NCBI RefSeq assembly: GCF_900299525.1 | Contig: NZ_OMKA01000023.1 | Location: forward strand, 124,001-188,000 | DNA: 64,000 nucleotides | Source: Aquimarina sp. Aq78 | Lineage (GTDB): Bacteria; Bacteroidota; Bacteroidia; Flavobacteriales; Flavobacteriaceae | Direction: 5' to 3' | Part shown: positions 47,201 to 54,355 of the stretch, piece by piece | Layout of the letters: every line of letters starts with the position of its first letter | Numbering within the stretch: the stretch's first letter is position 1 | The notes under the pieces: model-generated | What the model saw: only the letters and a program-made list of their open reading frames with translations | What the model was told of the DNA's origin: nothing | Databases searched by the model: none | Position numbers and translations under genes: made by a program

Positions 47201-47575
47201 ATGATTTGCTCGCGTAGACTTTGCAGCATCTGCATTAAATGTAGTATAATAGAGAGGAGTACCATCTTTTGCTAATCTTTGTAGTTCAGAAAAGCTTCCG
47301 TTAGCATTTGTCATTTTGATTTGCCATCCATTTCTTTTGGCAGCCGCTATAGCTTCTTTCTTTTGTAATGCAGCTTTACTTGCTGATTCGGTCTGTAATT
47401 GATTTAGTTTTAACAGATTACTTTGTTGAGCGATCTTTGCCTTTTGCGAAGGATTCTGAGCGAAAAGTCCACCAGATAAAAATATCATTGAAGAAATAAT
47501 AACGATATTTAATTTTGGTGACACTTGCCCATTAAAGCCCCTCAACGAAATAAGGCTTTTGTAGCTTTTTTTCAT
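44273..47575 (-). CDS. Secreted S8 subtilisin-like protease 1 with T9SS sorting tail
   Basis: An 1100-aa exported serine protease. A signal peptide (about 22-40, 'GGLFAQ') and a Gln/Lys-rich prosegment precede the S8 domain (about 125-430). The catalytic triad is Asp147 ('YVWDGG'), His182 ('SFHAQHVTGT') and Ser370 ('GTSMASPN'), with oxyanion Asn275 ('AAGNDG'). A beta-sandwich of the proprotein-convertase P-domain type follows (about 435-565). Then come fibronectin III, GEVED, fibronectin III and the Cys-rich module shared with the M14 gene. It ends in a T9SS tail ('SPVPAKDF...KKFIIQQ') that differs from the M14 tail. The catalytic part is a paralogue of the second S8 protease at 54356. Probable role: degradation of extracellular protein. 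Confidence 0.94.
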   Translation of the reverse strand: MKKSYKSLISLRGFNGQVSPKLNIVIISSMIFLSGGLFAQNPSQKAKIAQQSNLLKLNQLQTESASKAALQKKEAIAAAKRNGWQIKMTNANGSFSELQRLAKDGTPLYYTTFNADAAKSTRANHLNSGGSLGLNLDGQNMTAYVWDGGATRPTHQEFDGAGGNNRVAINDGVTTLNGNSFHAQHVTGTIVASGVQANAKGMASQAKAKTHDWNNDAAEATTAAANGMLLSNHSYGFRASAVPDQYFGAYIDESRTWDEIMFNAPFYLMVVAAGNDGLDNNSNAQPLDGNSSYDKLTGHSTSKNNLVVANGQDANVNNDGTLNSMTINSQSSEGPTDDYRIKPDITGNGTGVYSTYDNSDTAYNSISGTSMASPNVTGTLLLLQQHYNSNNGNFMKAATLKGLALHTADDVGPSGPDAVYGWGLLNAKVAAEAITNKGTASKIEELTLTSGQTYTVTVDSDGTSPLMASISWTDRAGTAVTATNSNTAVLVNDLDIRVTKGSTTSSPYKLTSITTNGTGDNTVDPFERVDIANASGTYTITVTHKGTLTGGSQNFSLIVTGLTGTTTVCSATVPTGVSSSAVGSDTATIGWTAVAGATYDLRYRQTGTTTWTTSAENGTSKVISGLNPSTTYEVQVRSKCTDGTNSNYSASVNFTTTDVQLNYCDSNGQSVNDEYISNVKLGTIDKTSTGGSGGYSDFTAESTNLSKGSANTITITPTWTGTKYNEGYSVWIDYNQDGDFADTGEQVWTNAASQTTPVSGSFTVPASAKDGSTRMRVSMKYNGIPTPCESFSYGEVEDYTVAIGGSGTDTQAPSAPAGLTASNVAQTTLTLSWNAATDNVGVTGYDVYQGSTNLGSVTATTRNITGLTANTAYQFTVKAKDAAGNESAASSTLNVTTAGASSTYDVKLRITFDNYPEETSWEIKDSNNQVVHSGGTYPSQPDGSTLNITKTLDAGCYTLVFKDSYGDGICCSYGNGSYELTNSTSGAVLASGASFTSEDTKNFCVGNAQLNNINSDDTAITDLKNSKFVISPVPAKDFITIQMNNAKDSNYRIINHIGQMVRNGKVSENRVELGGLPDGMYFFSVISNDKTLTKKFIIQQ
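44553..45871 (-). repeat. 1,319-bp near-identical block, copy in S8 gene
   Basis: Partner of 40032-41350; see that entry. On the minus strand it starts right after the P-domain-like region, at the 'CSATVPTGVSSS' segment, and ends after 'NFCVGNA', before the gene-specific sorting tail. Confidence 0.92.
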
Positions 47576-47753
47576 TGTTATTGAGTTTGAGTTAGTGTTA
47601 TTGTTGTTTTTTTGAAGAATTCAAAGAAAACATTCGAATTTCTTAAATTATTCTTAATAAAAAAAAGTTTTTCGATGAAAAGAAAGAAAATTACTGTATA
47701 AAACATTATGATTATAATAATGCAACTATGTTGCAAGAAAAAACTTTCTTTTA
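47576..47753 (-). repeat. Leader of S8 protease 1, duplicated upstream of the beta-propeller gene
   Basis: The distal 97 bases (47657-47753) match 51495-51590 at roughly 85-90 percent. The segment down to the start codon also matches 51415-51494 in order and length, with lower identity. It holds the inverted repeat TGCAAC-TAT-GTTGCA (47721-47735), also kept in the other copy, which is a candidate regulator site. The promoter itself is not obvious. Confidence 0.6.
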
Positions 47754-47845
47754 TTATCTGGTTAACTTATTGTGGTTACTTCACTTTGTTTTTATTTAGT
47801 AGTTGGTACAGCTTTTATTATTTCAAAATGAAATGCACAATGGGT

Positions 47846-48016
47846 TTATAAAACATGTTTTTTATAATAAATTAATATATGTGCATAGTATTGTGATGTT
47901 TTTCTTACAAAAGAAAAGTATATGATTACGTCCTTTTTATTTTGAATTCGTTGCCTTAAAAACTACTATTGCAGTAAATAGAAAAACCCCAAAACAAACT
48001 GTTTCGGGGTTTTTTA
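47846..48016. repeat. Duplicated 3' flank, copy B
   Basis: Counterpart of 44051-44253, downstream of the beta-propeller gene. Shared landmarks appear in the same order, with several small indels, so this duplication is older than the 1,319-bp exchange. Confidence 0.6.
47982..48016 (-). terminator. Terminator of the beta-propeller gene
   Basis: A hairpin built on CCCC/GGGG with A and T flanks, homologous to 44221-44253 but with a mismatched pair in the stem. It lies 19 bases after the stop codon of the minus-strand gene. Confidence 0.7.
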
Positions 48017-48034
48017 AAAATTACTGAATGTATA

Positions 48035-51000
48035 TTATTGCTTAATGATAAGCTTTTTGGTTATGGTTTTAGTATCTGATTTAACCGATACAAAATACAT
48101 CCCAGATGTTAAATTGTTCAGTTCTATTCTATTTTCAGACATTTTACCATTTCTTACTGTTTGACCTGTTTTATTAACGATTCTGTATGTAGAACCATTA
48201 AAATTATTCATTCTGATTATAATGAAATCTTTTGCAGGAACTGGGTGAATAACAATGTCAGAGCTTTCTACATCTGTTTTCATATCTCTATTAAAGTTAT
48301 GTATTCGAGCATTTCCTACACAGAAGTTTTTAGTATCTTCAGAAGTAAACGATCCACCTGAAGCCAATACTGCGCCAGAAGCACTGTTGGTTAGTTCATA
48401 GGAACCATTACCATAACTACAGCAAATACCATCACCATACGAATCTTTAAATACTAAAGTATAACACCCTGCACCCAGAGTTTTGGTTATATTAAGGGTA
48501 GAACCATCAGGTTGAGATGGATATGTTCCTCCAGAATGTACTACCTGATTGTTAGCGTTTTTGATTTCCCAACTAGTTTCTTCAGGGTAGTTATCAAAAG
48601 TAATACGCAGTTTTACATCATAAGTAGAAGATGCTCCTGCAGTAGTTACATTTAAAGTGTTACTGGCTGCCGATTCGTTTCCTGCTGCATCTTTAGCTTT
48701 TATTTTAAAAGAATATGCTGTATTTGCTGTTAACCCTATAGCCTGATATGTAGTAGTAGTTATTGTACCAATAACAGTATTGCCTTGATATATATCATAC
48801 CCGGTAACTCCAACATTATCCGTAGAAGCAACCCAAGAAAGATCAATTGTATTTTGTGTTACATTAGACGCTGTTAAATTTGAAGGAGTGGAAGGAGCTT
48901 GTGTGTCTACAGTTGATGATCCTGCAAGAGGGACTTTCCAAACACCTCTTCCATAAGTACCTGCCAATAATACTTGATCTGAATAATTAACTTCTAAGTC
49001 TCGTACAGAAACATTAGGTAAATTTTCAGAATAATTTTCCCAATTGTTATTTCCTTGCTTATAATATACTCCTAAATAAGTACCTACATAAATAGTTTCG
49101 GTACCTTTTTGGTGTCGGACTACATTTTTGGCTTCACTTGGCAAATTACCTGATATGTTAGAAAAATTTGACCCCTGATCAGTAGATTTAAAAACACCGT
49201 TAGAAGCTCCTGATGAAGAATAACCATTGGTAGATATATAAATGATATTAGTATTATCATTATGCACTTCTATAGAAGTAATATTTGTAGTAGAAGTATG
49301 GATTTTTGTCCAGTTTACTCCTTTGTCAGTACTTTTATATAAATTATTTTCACGAGAAGCATAAATATTGTTTGTATTAGATGGGTCTACTTCGATTTGA
49401 TCTAACTTGCCACCAAAATTGAAGTTAGAAAGTCTCTGGAAATTATTATTATTAAGTTTATAAAATCTAGAATACCCTGCATAAACATTTCCATCTTTAT
49501 CAGAAACCAGAGGAGTAACCCAATTTCCTGATTCAGGTCCATCGGCTACTCGAGTTTGTGTTGTTCCTCTATTGGTAGTTTTATAAAGAGATCCTCCTCC
49601 TTGTATAAACCCATAATATGTATTAGGGTTTGTTCCACTTACTGCACAATCCATTCCGTCTGCACCAAAATAATTGTTCCATGTATCTCCATTACGTGCA
49701 TATCCTCCATTATCCTGAAGTCCTCCCACAAGGTTGTTAGAACTACTATTTTCTGCTACTGATATTCTGTAAAACTGACCTATCTGTAATCCTTTGGTTA
49801 AATCGGTAAAACTCCCACCATCATTTTCTGATAAGTATACTCCTCCATCACTACCACACATTAACTTTCCATCATAATAACGTAAAAAGTGAATATCTGC
49901 ATGGGTGTATGAAGCTTGTTGAGGGTTTGACCAACTATTGATTGCTGAGAAGTTATTTCCTCCATCAGTAGATTTCCATATATTAAGACATCCTACAAAA
50001 ATGGTATTGGCATCTGTATCTGAAACTGTTAGTGCTAAATCATACCAAGCTTGACCTGATTGTAATATATTAGTAGTTTCTTGAGTTTTTGTAAAGCTAT
50101 TTCCACTATCAGTTGAGCGATATAAACCTTGAAAAGCATAATTGGCATTTCTGGTTTTGGCACTTAAAACATAGACATAGCTAGGATTGGCAGGGGTAAC
50201 TTCGATGACAAATCTTCCTGAACTTGATGGTAGTCCACTTTGTATTTTTGTAAAGCTGGTTCCTCCATTTGTTGATTTATAAAAAGAATCTTTTGTAGTT
50301 GCATAAATTACATTAGAATCGCCTGGTTTGAGTTTAATATCCTTTACGTCTTCATTCAATGTTTTAGTCCATGCAATTCCTGCATTAGTAGTTTTATAAA
50401 CTCCCTGACTAGTTGCTACCCATAATGTATTCGAGTTATTGGGATCGATATAAATATCATTACTCGAGGTTTGTGAATTTGAAAATTCTAGGCCTGTTTT
50501 GGCCCAGGTATTTCCTCCATCAGTAGATTTAAGAACCCCAATGCTATACGAATCATTGGCATCATCATCACCAGTAGAAATATAAACAATATTCGAATTA
50601 TTAGGATCGATAGCTATACCAGAGACACCAATTTGAGGAAGGTCATCTGACAAAGAGGTCCAATTTGCACCTTTGTCTGTAGATTTCCATATTCCTCCTG
50701 CTGGAGCTCCAATATAAAATGTATTAGGGTTATTAGGATCTACAATAACAACATTTACTCGCCCTTGTCCTGGAGACCATGAACCTGTTACTTCATGATC
50801 AAATGGCCCCATAGGAACCCAGCTTACAGCTGCCTTTGTAGAAGAAGAGGCCATATTGTTCTTCTCTTCCCAGGCTTTCCATAAGTGCTCGGGAGTTGGT
50901 ATGGTACCATCTGGTAATAAAGAATTCTTCCAATATTCCTGCCATCTCTTAAAAGGCTTATATCCACTACCTTTTTTCTTATGGTTTTTGTCTGTCCAAT

Positions 51001-51163
51001 AGGTGTTAAATGCATTAGTGATGTTTTGAAATTTTACAGAGGTGTTGACCCCTGAAGAATTCTTGCTTTGATTTAAATCCTGCATCCAGGGGGCGCTTGA
51101 GTTATATTGGGAATGCCCAATATAGCAAATAAGTGCGGCTAAAATGATAAATGGTTTTTTCAT
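48035..51163 (-). CDS. Secreted BNR/sortilin-like beta-propeller protein with T9SS tail
   Basis: A 1042-aa exported protein with a signal peptide (1-18, 'YIGHSQ'). The region from about 140 to 755 holds about ten Asp-box repeats of the form S-T-D-x-G-x-x-W/F ('STDKGANW', 'STDGGNTW', 'STDSGNSF' and others). This matches VPS10/sortilin and glycosidase-type beta-propellers. A fibronectin III domain, the Cys-rich module and a T9SS tail ('HPVPAKDF...KKLIIKQ') follow. No catalytic site is evident, so it may bind or degrade polymers at the cell surface; the role is open. Its tail is about 92 percent identical in DNA to that of the M14 gene, and its Cys-rich module is a diverged copy of theirs. Confidence 0.9.
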   Translation of the reverse strand: MKKPFIILAALICYIGHSQYNSSAPWMQDLNQSKNSSGVNTSVKFQNITNAFNTYWTDKNHKKKGSGYKPFKRWQEYWKNSLLPDGTIPTPEHLWKAWEEKNNMASSSTKAAVSWVPMGPFDHEVTGSWSPGQGRVNVVIVDPNNPNTFYIGAPAGGIWKSTDKGANWTSLSDDLPQIGVSGIAIDPNNSNIVYISTGDDDANDSYSIGVLKSTDGGNTWAKTGLEFSNSQTSSNDIYIDPNNSNTLWVATSQGVYKTTNAGIAWTKTLNEDVKDIKLKPGDSNVIYATTKDSFYKSTNGGTSFTKIQSGLPSSSGRFVIEVTPANPSYVYVLSAKTRNANYAFQGLYRSTDSGNSFTKTQETTNILQSGQAWYDLALTVSDTDANTIFVGCLNIWKSTDGGNNFSAINSWSNPQQASYTHADIHFLRYYDGKLMCGSDGGVYLSENDGGSFTDLTKGLQIGQFYRISVAENSSSNNLVGGLQDNGGYARNGDTWNNYFGADGMDCAVSGTNPNTYYGFIQGGGSLYKTTNRGTTQTRVADGPESGNWVTPLVSDKDGNVYAGYSRFYKLNNNNFQRLSNFNFGGKLDQIEVDPSNTNNIYASRENNLYKSTDKGVNWTKIHTSTTNITSIEVHNDNTNIIYISTNGYSSSGASNGVFKSTDQGSNFSNISGNLPSEAKNVVRHQKGTETIYVGTYLGVYYKQGNNNWENYSENLPNVSVRDLEVNYSDQVLLAGTYGRGVWKVPLAGSSTVDTQAPSTPSNLTASNVTQNTIDLSWVASTDNVGVTGYDIYQGNTVIGTITTTTYQAIGLTANTAYSFKIKAKDAAGNESAASNTLNVTTAGASSTYDVKLRITFDNYPEETSWEIKNANNQVVHSGGTYPSQPDGSTLNITKTLGAGCYTLVFKDSYGDGICCSYGNGSYELTNSASGAVLASGGSFTSEDTKNFCVGNARIHNFNRDMKTDVESSDIVIHPVPAKDFIIIRMNNFNGSTYRIVNKTGQTVRNGKMSENRIELNNLTSGMYFVSVKSDTKTITKKLIIKQ

Positions 51164-51384
51164 TTTTTGTGTTTGAGTTTATGTTAAAAAAATTGGTTTA
51201 TTAAACTTGATGAACTAGAAGTTCACAGATCCATAAGGGTAATTAATCAGTACTACTCTATAAATATTATTATAGAATAATAGAAAGTTTTTTATAAGGT
51301 TAATTAGTTTTTCGGGATTCTTTGTAGTAGAGAAAAACTAGTAGTATGTTAAGATTATAAATTTTCAAATCTTATTTGCTAATA
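51164..51384. other. Gene-free upstream region of the beta-propeller gene
   Basis: AT-rich, with no credible reading frame or hairpin terminator. It should contain the promoter of the beta-propeller gene, but no full TAnnTTTG box is seen on the minus strand. Confidence 0.35.
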
Positions 51385-51592
51385 CTAAGAGGAGGTAGGT
51401 TTTTGATTTGGTTTCATTTTTTGTTGAGTTTGGGTTAGTTAAATTTCCTTCAAAAATCGAAGAATCATGATCAAAGCTCATCAAATCTTTTTGATAAAAA
51501 AAAGTTTTTCGATGAAGAGAAATAAAATTACTGCACAAAACATTAAGATTATTATAATGCAACTATGTTGCAAGAAAAATCTTTCTTTATTT
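51385..51592 (-). pseudogene. Orphan leader and start codon of a lost protease-like gene
   Basis: On the minus strand this segment repeats the leader of S8 protease 1 (see 47576-47753) down to an ATG at 51417. The ATG opens a frame of only ten codons (MKPNQKPTSS) before a stop at 51385. Spacing between the shared upstream block and the ATG is nearly the same in both places (about 80 bases). The simplest reading is that a paralogous secreted-protein gene once began here and was removed or overwritten by recombination with the beta-propeller gene. Confidence 0.45.
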
Positions 51593-51596
51593 AATG

Positions 51597-52562
51597 TTAA
51601 TTGGGTTGCTCAAAAAAATTTAATGTTCGCAATTCATTATAATACACTCTATTAGGAAGGTAAAAACCTACATGACCTCCATAATCTGGGGTTTCAAGAA
51701 ATAAATTGGGATTTTTCTTGGCTTCATCAAAAGGATAACAAAGATCTCCCAGGAAAGAATCATTTTTGGCATTAAGAATAAGGGAGGGAACTTCGATATG
51801 TTTCAGAAATTGCCTGGAGCTACATTTAGAATAATACTCCATCGCATTTTCATACCCATGGGCTTTACTGGTATATAAATTATCAATATCCATAAGAGAT
51901 TTGCAAGCTCTAATATCTGATGTAGTTAAAGTGTCAGAAAATTGAATTTGCCGATCATACAATTTGGCTTTTAAATGGTTTATAAACCGTTGTTGATAGA
52001 TGTAATTTTTTGGTTTATTTATTTCTGATAGTGAATCATATAGATCACAAGGAACTGAAATAGCCGCGGCAGTTTTTATCTCTGAGGCTAAAGAGCGACC
52101 TTCTCCCAGGTATTTTAACATAATATTACCTCCTAAACTAAATCCACATATTGATATATTTGTATAGGTATATGTTGTAAGTATATGTTTGATAATACGA
52201 TCCAAATCTTCACTGGCTCCTGCATTATAAGATCTATAAAGACGGTTTACTTCTCCACTACAATTTCTAAGGTTTATTGCTGCAGAATCCCAGCCATTAT
52301 GATTTAGGTGTCTCGCCAGTCCAAGCATATATTGACGTTGTCCATTACCTTCTAGTCCATGGATAATGACCGTTAGTTTTTTTGAGTTTGATACTGCACT
52401 GTAACTCCAGTCAAGATCAATAAAATCTCCATCATCAAGTTCTACACGTTCTCTTTTTTGTGATACTCCTTTTACTTTACGTAGTAGATTAGGATATATG
52501 GTAGACATATGACCATTTCGAAATAAAAAGGGAGGGGTATATTTAGATTCAATTAGCGGCAT
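51597..52562 (-). CDS. YheT-family alpha/beta hydrolase
   Basis: A 321-aa cytoplasmic alpha/beta hydrolase of the YheT/EMB8 group. The family opening 'FLFRNGHMSTIYPNLLR' is present, with oxyanion region 'HGLEGNGQRQYM', nucleophile Ser142 in 'GFSLGGN', acid in 'LNAKNDSFL' and base in 'YGGHVGFY'. The length is typical. The natural substrate of this family is not well defined; some members are esterases. It is second in an operon with the bestrophin-like gene, sharing one base (TAATG). Its last codons touch the duplicated leader segment, with little or no room for a terminator. Confidence 0.9.
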   Translation of the reverse strand: MPLIESKYTPPFLFRNGHMSTIYPNLLRKVKGVSQKRERVELDDGDFIDLDWSYSAVSNSKKLTVIIHGLEGNGQRQYMLGLARHLNHNGWDSAAINLRNCSGEVNRLYRSYNAGASEDLDRIIKHILTTYTYTNISICGFSLGGNIMLKYLGEGRSLASEIKTAAAISVPCDLYDSLSEINKPKNYIYQQRFINHLKAKLYDRQIQFSDTLTTSDIRACKSLMDIDNLYTSKAHGYENAMEYYSKCSSRQFLKHIEVPSLILNAKNDSFLGDLCYPFDEAKKNPNLFLETPDYGGHVGFYLPNRVYYNELRTLNFFEQPN

Positions 52563-53563
52563 TAGTATAATATATTATCCTTTGGTTGTTCTTTTTCTGG
52601 AAGATTTTTTTCATCAAGCATGTCACGCAGATCAATTTCAATAGTTTTACATAATGCAGTCATTGGCACATCATTAATTCTTCCTTCAAAAGGATCTTCA
52701 CTGTTACTTCCAATTTTTTCCATAGTAAAGAAAACCCAGCTTATTAAAATAGATAATGGTATCATTAAAAAGACAAACCATTGCTCTATACCATTTGTCA
52801 TTTCACTTAGTTTGTTTTCAAAAACATTAAGTAGACCAAAAGGCAATAAAAGAATAAATATCCAGGTAAACAACGTGCTGAAATATGCATATTGTCTTGG
52901 GAAAGGAGTATTCTTAATACGTTCACATTTACCTTGAAGATTGTATAACTCTTCTAGGATATTATGAAAAAGCTGTTTATCAAATTCTGTAATTTTACCT
53001 TGGTCAAGAAGTTGTTTAATGTGAAGTCCTTGATTTTTAACTAGATGGGTGGCAGGGTTTTTTCGTTTTAGTAAATCCTGATATTCTTGATCAGACACAA
53101 AAATTTTTGAGGCATCACATGCGGGCTTTTGTTCACCATGTTTTTTAAAGAGTTTTTCTATAGCTCTATTCTCTTTCAAAGAAAAAGAATTTGGTTGCCT
53201 GAGTTGAATCCTTAAGGCATTGATCCAGGCAATATGTCTATAGATCAGAACTTGCTTGGTCTTTTGATCATCTTGTACCAAACATAATATCTGATTGGTC
53301 CAGGTTCTGGAATAATTTACGATACCACCCCATATCTTACGAGCCTCCCAAAACCGATCATAACTTTGGCTGTTTTTAAAACCAATATAAAATGCAACGG
53401 CAATACCAATTACGGTAAGAGGTTGAAAAGGGATATCAATAAATTTCCAATCTAAAAAATGATATAATGAAAAAATAACCGTAGTGTATATGGTGAAGAA
53501 AATAATATTTTTCCAGGCGTATCGAAGGATAATTCCCCAACTAATATTTCGTTTAATATACAT
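52562..53563 (-). CDS. Bestrophin-like anion channel protein
   Basis: A 333-aa inner-membrane protein of the bestrophin/UPF0187 family. The N-terminal motif 'ISWGIILRYAWKNI' precedes helix 1, and 'LLPFGLLNVFENKLSEMTNGIEQW' holds the family's Pro-Phe pore-helix element. Four main hydrophobic segments are visible (about 20-40, 45-65, 228-250, 262-285), with a long charged cytoplasmic region between the pairs. Bacterial homologues form pentameric channels for chloride or, in some, cations. It is the first gene of a two-gene operon with the YheT-like hydrolase. Confidence 0.9.
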   Translation of the reverse strand: MYIKRNISWGIILRYAWKNIIFFTIYTTVIFSLYHFLDWKFIDIPFQPLTVIGIAVAFYIGFKNSQSYDRFWEARKIWGGIVNYSRTWTNQILCLVQDDQKTKQVLIYRHIAWINALRIQLRQPNSFSLKENRAIEKLFKKHGEQKPACDASKIFVSDQEYQDLLKRKNPATHLVKNQGLHIKQLLDQGKITEFDKQLFHNILEELYNLQGKCERIKNTPFPRQYAYFSTLFTWIFILLLPFGLLNVFENKLSEMTNGIEQWFVFLMIPLSILISWVFFTMEKIGSNSEDPFEGRINDVPMTALCKTIEIDLRDMLDEKNLPEKEQPKDNILY

Positions 53564-53725
53564 TATGAGTTTTTTTTAAAACAAGAAGACCACATAGGTT
53601 TTCAAAGCCCGTTTCACTAAAATCCCGAAAATAGTACCTGGTCTTGGATATTCTTTGTTTTATGTGCATCATCAAATATACATATTTAATAACACTCTGC
53701 TATGCGTGCATAATAAGTTATTTTG

Positions 53726-53733
53726 TACTTTTG
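53726..53733 (+). promoter_or_regulatory. Candidate -7 box for the thioesterase gene
   Basis: TACTTTTG matches TAnnTTTG and lies 21 bases before the preferred ATG at 53755, giving a very short leader. No TTG sits at the usual upstream distance. Confidence 0.4.
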
Positions 53734-53754
53734 TTGATCAAAAAAATAGATATT

Positions 53755-54237
53755 ATGTATTTAAAAGATTTTGAAATTAGATGGAATGATATTGATGCAA
53801 ATCGTCATTTGGCGAATAAAGCTTATATAGAATTTGCAGCACATACCCGAATGTCTTTTTTAACAGAAAAGGGTTTTGATCAACGTCTTTTGAGTAAGTT
53901 TAATATTGGCCCTGTCGTATTTTATGAGCATATTTATTACTTTAAAGAAGTGTTTTATGGTAGACCGGTAAAAGTCTCTTTAGAAATTTCGGGATTAAGT
54001 GAAGATGGAAAGTTTTTTGAGTTCAGGCATAAATATTATGATTATAAAGGGCGAAATTTTGCACAATGCGAAATGATGGGTGCCTGGATGGATTTGAATA
54101 CCCGAAAATTGATTGCTCTTCCGGATGAAATACATCAATTGTTAGACAGAGTAGAGCGGCCAGAAGATTTTAAGGTGCTTACCAAAGAGGATACAAGAAA
54201 ATTTGCTAAAACCCCGGTAGACTTAGAACAAGCTTAA
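53755..54237 (+). CDS. Hotdog-fold acyl-CoA thioesterase-like protein
   Basis: A 160-aa cytoplasmic 4HBT-type protein. The catalytic-site motif is visible near the start ('RWNDIDANRHLANKAYIEF', with the Asp and His of this family). I chose the ATG at 53755 because homologues begin directly with 'MYLKDFEIRW'; a longer frame upstream adds a hydrophobic stretch that covers the likely promoter. The likely reaction is hydrolysis of acyl-CoA or acyl-ACP thioesters; the acyl group is unknown. Its last 13 codons recur as an orphan copy at 57524-57580, beyond the neighbouring S8 gene. Confidence 0.85.
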   Translation: MYLKDFEIRWNDIDANRHLANKAYIEFAAHTRMSFLTEKGFDQRLLSKFNIGPVVFYEHIYYFKEVFYGRPVKVSLEISGLSEDGKFFEFRHKYYDYKGRNFAQCEMMGAWMDLNTRKLIALPDEIHQLLDRVERPEDFKVLTKEDTRKFAKTPVDLEQA

Positions 54238-54252
54238 GAAATTACTTTTTTA
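54196..54252 (+). repeat. 57-bp direct repeat, copy A (3' end of thioesterase gene)
   Basis: Covers the last codons, stop and a few following bases of the thioesterase gene. Copy B is at 57524-57580 (offset 3328) with three mismatches, all at third codon positions that leave the amino acids unchanged. The repeats bracket the second S8 gene. Confidence 0.88.
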
Positions 54253-54301
54253 TATAACAACCCAACCCTGAAAATCATATCTAAACAAAAATCAATTTAT
54301 T

Positions 54302-54338
54302 AAAAAAACCGCCTAAATAATTTTTAGACGGCTTTTTC
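54302..54338. terminator. Terminator between thioesterase and S8 protease 2
   Basis: A stem built on CCGCCTAAA/TTTAGACGG with flanking A- and T-runs, usable in both directions. It lies 18 bases past the stop of the minus-strand protease gene and 65 bases past the thioesterase stop. Confidence 0.7.
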
Positions 54339-54355
54339 TTTTAAGCTTTTTCTTT

